From: Entophlyctis helioformis
Taxonomy: Eukaryota > Chytridiomycota > Chytridiomycetes > Chytridiales > Chytriomycetaceae
Direction: 5' to 3'
Assembly: GCA_025526915.1 (NCBI GenBank)
Contig: JAHLKH010000084.1
Location: 1-64,000, forward strand
DNA: 64,000 nucleotides
The position numbers and the translations under genes are program-made. Each line of letters starts with the position of its first letter. The first letter of the stretch is position 1. Positions 57,501-64,000 of this stretch are shown here, piece by piece. Below the pieces are notes generated by a model. It saw only the letters and a list, made by a program, of their open reading frames with translations, made no database searches and was not told the origin of the DNA.

Positions 57501-59459
57501 AACAAGCTCTTTGAGTTTATGCACGAGCTCCACGAGGGTATGTCTGTGTTGTGGACGCTGTCTGTTCGTCCGCCTTGCTTTTTGACTGACGCGCTTGATG
57601 CGGTTGCGGACGACAGGTGTGCAGGACATGGCCTGTGACACGTTCATCAAGATCTCGCAAAAATGCCGGCGCCACTTTGTTGTGCAGCAGCCGCACGAGA
57701 TCATGCCGTACATTGACGAGGTTCTCGCATCGGTCGACACGATCACGTCTGATTTGCAGCCGCAGCAGGTCCATACGTTCTACGAGGCTGTCGGCTACAT
57801 GATTGCTGCCCAGCTCAACAAGCAGCAGCAGGAGCGCCTGATTGTCAAGTACATGGAGCTTCCCAACCGCGCTGTAAGTCTTGAGCAGGGTCCATAGGTT
57901 TGACGCCTTGTTGCGACGCACGAGGCGGCTCACATGTGACCACTGACTTGCCCTGGCATGTGACAGTGGGACAACCTGATGGCGCAAGCAGCAGAAAACG
58001 TGGACGTGCTCAACAACCCCGACAACATCAAGATTTTGGCCAACATCCTCAAGACATACGTCTCGGGATGCACGGCTGTCGGCAGCCCCTTTATTGTGCA
58101 GATTGGCCGTGTCTTTGTCGACATGCTCGGTCTGTACAAGGCCGTCAGCGAGCTCATCTCGCAGTCGGTCATTACACAAGGTCCGATTGCGACCAAGACG
58201 CCTCGCGTCCGCAGCATGCGTACGATCAAGCGCGAGATTCTCAAGCTCGTCGATGTGTACGTGTCCAAGGCCGAGGATCTGCAGGCGCTCAACGACACGA
58301 TGATTCCACCCCTGCTTAATGCCATTTTGGGCGACTATGCGCGCAATGCCGAGCCTGCCAAGGACGCCGAGGTCCTGAACGTTGTGGCCAACATTGTCAA
58401 CCGGCTAGGCGTACGTCTCTTGCCCACTCTCTTTGTGCTGAGTGGCTGTTTGTTGATGTGGCCAGCGTGCTAACACGGATGCGGGCTCTGTTGTGCAGGC
58501 TCTGATGACGGACAAGGTGCCTGGCATCCTGGAGGCCGTGTTCGAGTGCACACTCAACATGATCAACAAGAACTTTGAAGAGTACCCCGAGCACCGCGTC
58601 GGCTTCTTCAAGCTGCTCCAGGCCATCAACATTTCGTGCTTCCCTGGTGAGGCGCCACTTGCCCGTCGACTCTCTCTGCTTGCGTGATGAAGCAGGACTT
58701 GATTGGTGCTGACCGCTTCCCGTGCCTGTCTGCCCTGCAGCGCTGATCCAAATGCCAGGACACCAGTTCCGTCTCCTTTTGGACAGCATCGTCTGGGCAT
58801 TCAAGCACACCATGCGCGACATTGGCGATGTCGGCCTGACGATTGTGCTGGACCTGCTCAACAACTTCTCCAAGGTGGAGCCGCAGATCTCCAACGCGTT
58901 CTTCCAGTCGTACTTTATCAGCATCCTGCAGGACATTTTCTTTGTGATCACGAGCACATCGCACAAGTCGGGCTTCAAGCTGCAGTGCCTCATTCTCATG
59001 AACATGTTCCAGCTCGTGGACTCGCCTGCGATCACGGCGCCGCTGTTTGACCCGAGCACGGTGGCGAACCCTGCGATGAGCAACCCAGAGTACATTCGCG
59101 GCTACTGCGTGGACCTGCTGCTGCGGGCGTTCCCGCACCTCCAGCCGGCGCAGATTGAGCAGTTTGTGCTGGGCCTGTTCCAGCTCAACAAGGATGCAGT
59201 GGCGTTCAAGGGCCACCTCCGCGACTTTCTCATTACGCTCAAGGAGTTTGCGGGCGACGACAACACGGACCTGTTCATTGACGAGCGGGAGGCGGAGGCT
59301 GCCGACAAGAAGCGCGCAGACTTTGAGGCTGCCCTCAAGATTCCTGGCATGATCAAGCCCTCTGACCGGTTCGTGTCTTGCACGCTTTTTCTTTTGGTTT
59401 GGGACGGGCGACTGACACTGCATGGATCTGGCAGTCCTGACGATGGCATGATGGACTGA
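54535..59459 (+). CDS. XPO1: Exportin-1 (CRM1)
   Basis: This is the main nuclear export receptor for leucine-rich NES cargo and works with RanGTP. ATG 54535 gives [20 protein letters not shown], the usual CRM1 start. Intron 1 is unusually long (54625-55061) and holds CA and CTGG repeats. Conserved blocks include [59 protein letters not shown] and [14 protein letters not shown]. The NES-groove segment is [20 protein letters not shown], followed by [20 protein letters not shown] and [19 protein letters not shown]. Late blocks are [20 protein letters not shown] and [21 protein letters not shown] last tiny exon after 59432 supplies PDDGMMD. The leptomycin-reactive cysteine is retained. About twelve introns. 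Confidence 0.96.
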
Positions 59460-59963
59460 TTCAATGACGGGATTGCGAGAGGATGGGACGTGGCGTGATG
59501 TAACGTGACTGGGGCTGGGGCTATGCGTGTGACTGCCGCAGCTTGTTTCCCACGCTTGTGATTAGCATGCAAAGAAGGCAACTGTGCATTGGCTGCGCTC
59601 ATTTACACACGCGTATCCTCCCGCCTCGTGATCCACCAACGCCACTTTTCCCCTTCTCTCGCCCTCACTCGCTCTCCTCGCGCTCTCTCTTTCCTCACTC
59701 TTGTTGTTCTTTGATGAACATTGCTTGCGTTCACAATCCATCCATCCATCCATCCATGCACCACGCTTGTTGTTTTCTGCGTTTGGTCAGTGCGACACAG
59801 GCGGTGACAGACTGGCTGCATTGCGGGATTCATTTTTGGTAGCGATTGCGAGGCATGCCAGGCCGTAGGAGAGATCATATCTGGCGCAGCAGCAACAGCA
59901 ACAGCAGCAGCGAAAGCCGAAAAGAGAGACAGAGAGCCGGTGCAAGAGAGCCAGCAGGTGGCA
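59460..59963. other. Convergent 3' interval between XPO1 and RPT1
   Basis: No gene is seen. It contains pyrimidine-rich stretches at 59630-59700, a (CCAT)n tract at 59739-59758 and a CAG/CAA-rich patch at 59885-59915. Confidence 0.5.
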
Positions 59964-62210
<2,247 letters not shown>

Positions 62211-62260
62211 CTTCGTCACTTGCCGGCCAACTCGCTTCAACGCGTCCGTCTGCCTCGACC

Positions 62261-63237
62261 ATGAGCGGCCCTGCGTCGTCTGAGACGCCGACTGCCAACC
62301 CACCGACCAGCGAACCGAGCAGCGCATCGACCATCCCACCGAGCATCCCTGCAGACGCACCCGCCAAAGAGCTGCCTGACGACACGGCACAGACGCAGTC
62401 ACAGTCACAGACACAGACGCAGACACAGACGCCTGTCGCCAATACCGATGCTCCCGCCACAGAGCCTGCCCCAGAGCCTGCCGCAGACGCTCCAGCTGCC
62501 GCCACAGAGCCTGCGCCCATGGACGTCGACGCTCCGGCTGTGCCTGCTGCTGCGTCTGCTGCGTCTGCTGCGTCTTCAGCAGACGCTGCTGCCCAGGCTG
62601 TTCCTGTTGTGGCGGTCGCCAGAAGTGCCAAGACTGCCACAGCTGCATCTGCCACTCCAGCGACTGCGACTCCAGCGACTGCGACTGCGACTGTTGCTGG
62701 AGTCAAGCGTCCTGCTCCAGTCGAGGACGAGGTGCGGCCCATTGTTGCTGCATCGTGGCCCCTGCTGCGTCGTCTGGACCTGACCCTCCATGCACCGCCC
62801 CGACAGGTCAACATGCAGATGCTCACAGAAGCCGAAAAGGAGCTCTCGGAGCTCATCACAAAGAAGCGAGCCCTCGACAAGAGCCTGGCAAGCAGTCTCT
62901 GCCTCATCCAATACACCGCATGCGGCTGTTGTGCTGATCGCTGTCATGCACACAGGCGAGCATCGAGGCAAGCATCTACGCCTTGGAGAGCGCGTATCTC
63001 GACGAGTCCCAGTACGGCAATGTGGTGCGTGGCTTCGAGGGTTACCTCTCCAATCGCGCCGATCGTCGCCGGCCCCGTGCCACAGAGAACGACCGCCTGT
63101 TCTCGCAGTCCTCTGTCACCTATCTCAAGGTACGCCGTCTGGCGATTGCACACCACGTTGGCATGGTTGCGGCGATGGGCTAACTACGCACTGGCGTGCA
63201 GGCACTCGAGATGCGCCAAAAAGAGGGACTGTCGTAG
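62261..63237 (+). CDS. EAF6: NuA4 histone acetyltransferase subunit EAF6
   Basis: This small coiled-coil subunit is shared by NuA4/NuA3-type acetyltransferase complexes (human MEAF6). ATG 62261 begins MSGPASSETPTANPPTSEPS. A long Ala/Thr/Pro-rich leader with Gln-Thr repeats (62390-62435) reaches VKRPAPVEDE. After an intron (about 62732-62806) the core reads LTEAEKELSELITKKRALDK and, past a second intron, ASIYALESAYLDESQYGNVV, RGFEGYLSNRADRRR and LFSQSSVTYLK. The last exon (63202-63237) gives ALEMRQKEGLS. The leader is much longer than in yeast. Its start lies 50 bp from that of divergent RPT1. Confidence 0.9.
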
Positions 63238-63311
63238 TAGGCCACACACCGAGCCCTTTCTTTCATGCACACAATTAATACATCCACATACCATCCACAG
63301 CGTCGCAGTCG

Positions 63312-64000
63312 TCACAGAGAGTCGCACCGTGTCCGTGATCGTTTCTGCCCAGACTCGTGCTGATCCGCAGCATCGTGGTCAAGCGTCCGTTTAGAGTCCA
63401 CTGCTGCTGCTGCGGCTGCCGTTGGTGGTATCGGCGGATGGCCTTTGCGAACTCGCACATGAAACGTCTCTGCGCACACGCCAAACGACAGCAGCGACTC
63501 TAACCACACAATCTGCTTCTCTGACAACCGGTCTCCCTCGCCCTTTCAAGCCAAGCTGCATCAACCATCCGAACCACCGCTGGCTGCAAACCCGATACAC
63601 ACACAAACGCTCTCACCTTGACTTCGACGAGCTTGAACCGCTTCTCGTTGGGCTTCCACAGACACAGGTCCGGCACGCCGCCCATATGTGCCCAGTACGT
63701 CTTGGCATACAGTCCGCAGATGCGTGCAAGACCGGGGCCGCCGATGCAGTCGGCAATCTCGACCAGCGTGTCTTTGGAGTACCGCTTCCAGTTGACTCCC
63801 ACACACTGCGTGTTGCGAGGCTGCTCGCGCGTCACGACAGCAGCAATCAGGTCCACATGGCCGTTTCTCTGGATCTCTGCGATGCGTGCCTCGATTTTCG
63901 CCTTGCGGGCCTCGTAAAAGTACTCCGTGTACAGATCATGGGGTGCCGCTTGGTGTCATCCCATTCAGCATCCACGAGCGCGAGAGCGTGTCAGTGCGAG
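63312..64000 (-). CDS. FAN1: Fanconi-associated nuclease 1, C-terminal part (runs off window)
   Basis: This structure-specific 5' flap nuclease acts in interstrand-crosslink repair. The visible minus-strand exons encode YFYEARKAKIEARIAEIQRN, CVGVNWKRYSKDTLVEIADC and IGGPGLARICGLYAKTYWAH. The VRR-NUC active site follows: GGVPDLCLWKPNEKRFKLVE, then VK, with GDRLSEKQIVWLESLLSFGV after an intron (about 63530-63615). The PD...EVK catalytic residues are intact. A polyalanine-bearing tail ends at 63312. The 5' part lies beyond 64000; the first visible acceptor is near 63950. Confidence 0.88.

Overview
The window looks like nuclear DNA of a zoosporic fungus, most likely a chytrid-grade lineage. It is GC-rich, and genes sit on both strands and are split by many short introns (about 50-120 bp). 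Introns usually start GT(A/G)(A/C)G and carry a CTGAC or CTAAC branch site 10-30 bases before the terminal AG. Fungal affinity is supported by a Ssn3/Srb10-type CDK8 with a DLG motif, a fungal chorismate synthase, a SUT-like alpha-glucoside carrier and DGAT2. A flagellated life stage is suggested by two ciliary genes, a RABL2 GTPase and a BBOF1-like basal-body coiled-coil protein. There is no prokaryotic signature, so ribosome binding sites and operons do not apply.

Layout. 0.2-24 kb is a dense housekeeping block: ALG8(-), POLD2(+), Rieske RIP1(-), CDK8(+), a germinal-centre-III kinase(+), adrenodoxin reductase(+), RPC82(-), TRM6(-), a BRD8/Bdc1-type bromodomain protein(+), SDF2(-) and a BBOF1-like protein(+). 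24-34 kb is a repeat-rich accessory region. It holds two copia-type pol fragments, a truncated member of a cyclin-linked gene family, a segment of about 3 kb duplicated in inverted orientation at 46.6-49.5 kb, and a complete cyclin E-like gene(-). 34-46.5 kb returns to single-copy genes: DGAT2(+), a RUS/DUF647 protein(+), SGT2(-), an RRM protein(+), RABL2(+), ARO2(-), a possible LINE remnant, tRNA-Asp(+), an alpha/beta hydrolase(+) and mitoribosomal uL30m(-). 46.6-51.2 kb carries the second copy of the duplication followed by a second complete cyclin E-like gene(+). 51.3-64 kb has a sugar carrier(+), exportin-1/CRM1(+), proteasome ATPase RPT1(-), NuA4 subunit EAF6(+) and the C-terminal part of FAN1(-), which runs off the window.

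How the parts relate. Most genes are unrelated housekeeping neighbours. The clearest structure is the cyclin family: two complete cyclin E-like genes and one truncated copy share an upstream segment, a conserved intron and a 3' flank. The truncated copy lies between two fragments of the same part of copia pol, which suggests recombination between retroelement remnants. Several divergent pairs are extremely compact (29, 36 and 50 bp between start codons), and TCACGTG(A/G) motifs recur in other promoters. I found no defence system, CRISPR array or wholly new system. Exon borders come from reading splice sites and family conservation by eye; start codons in the low-complexity genes are the least certain part.
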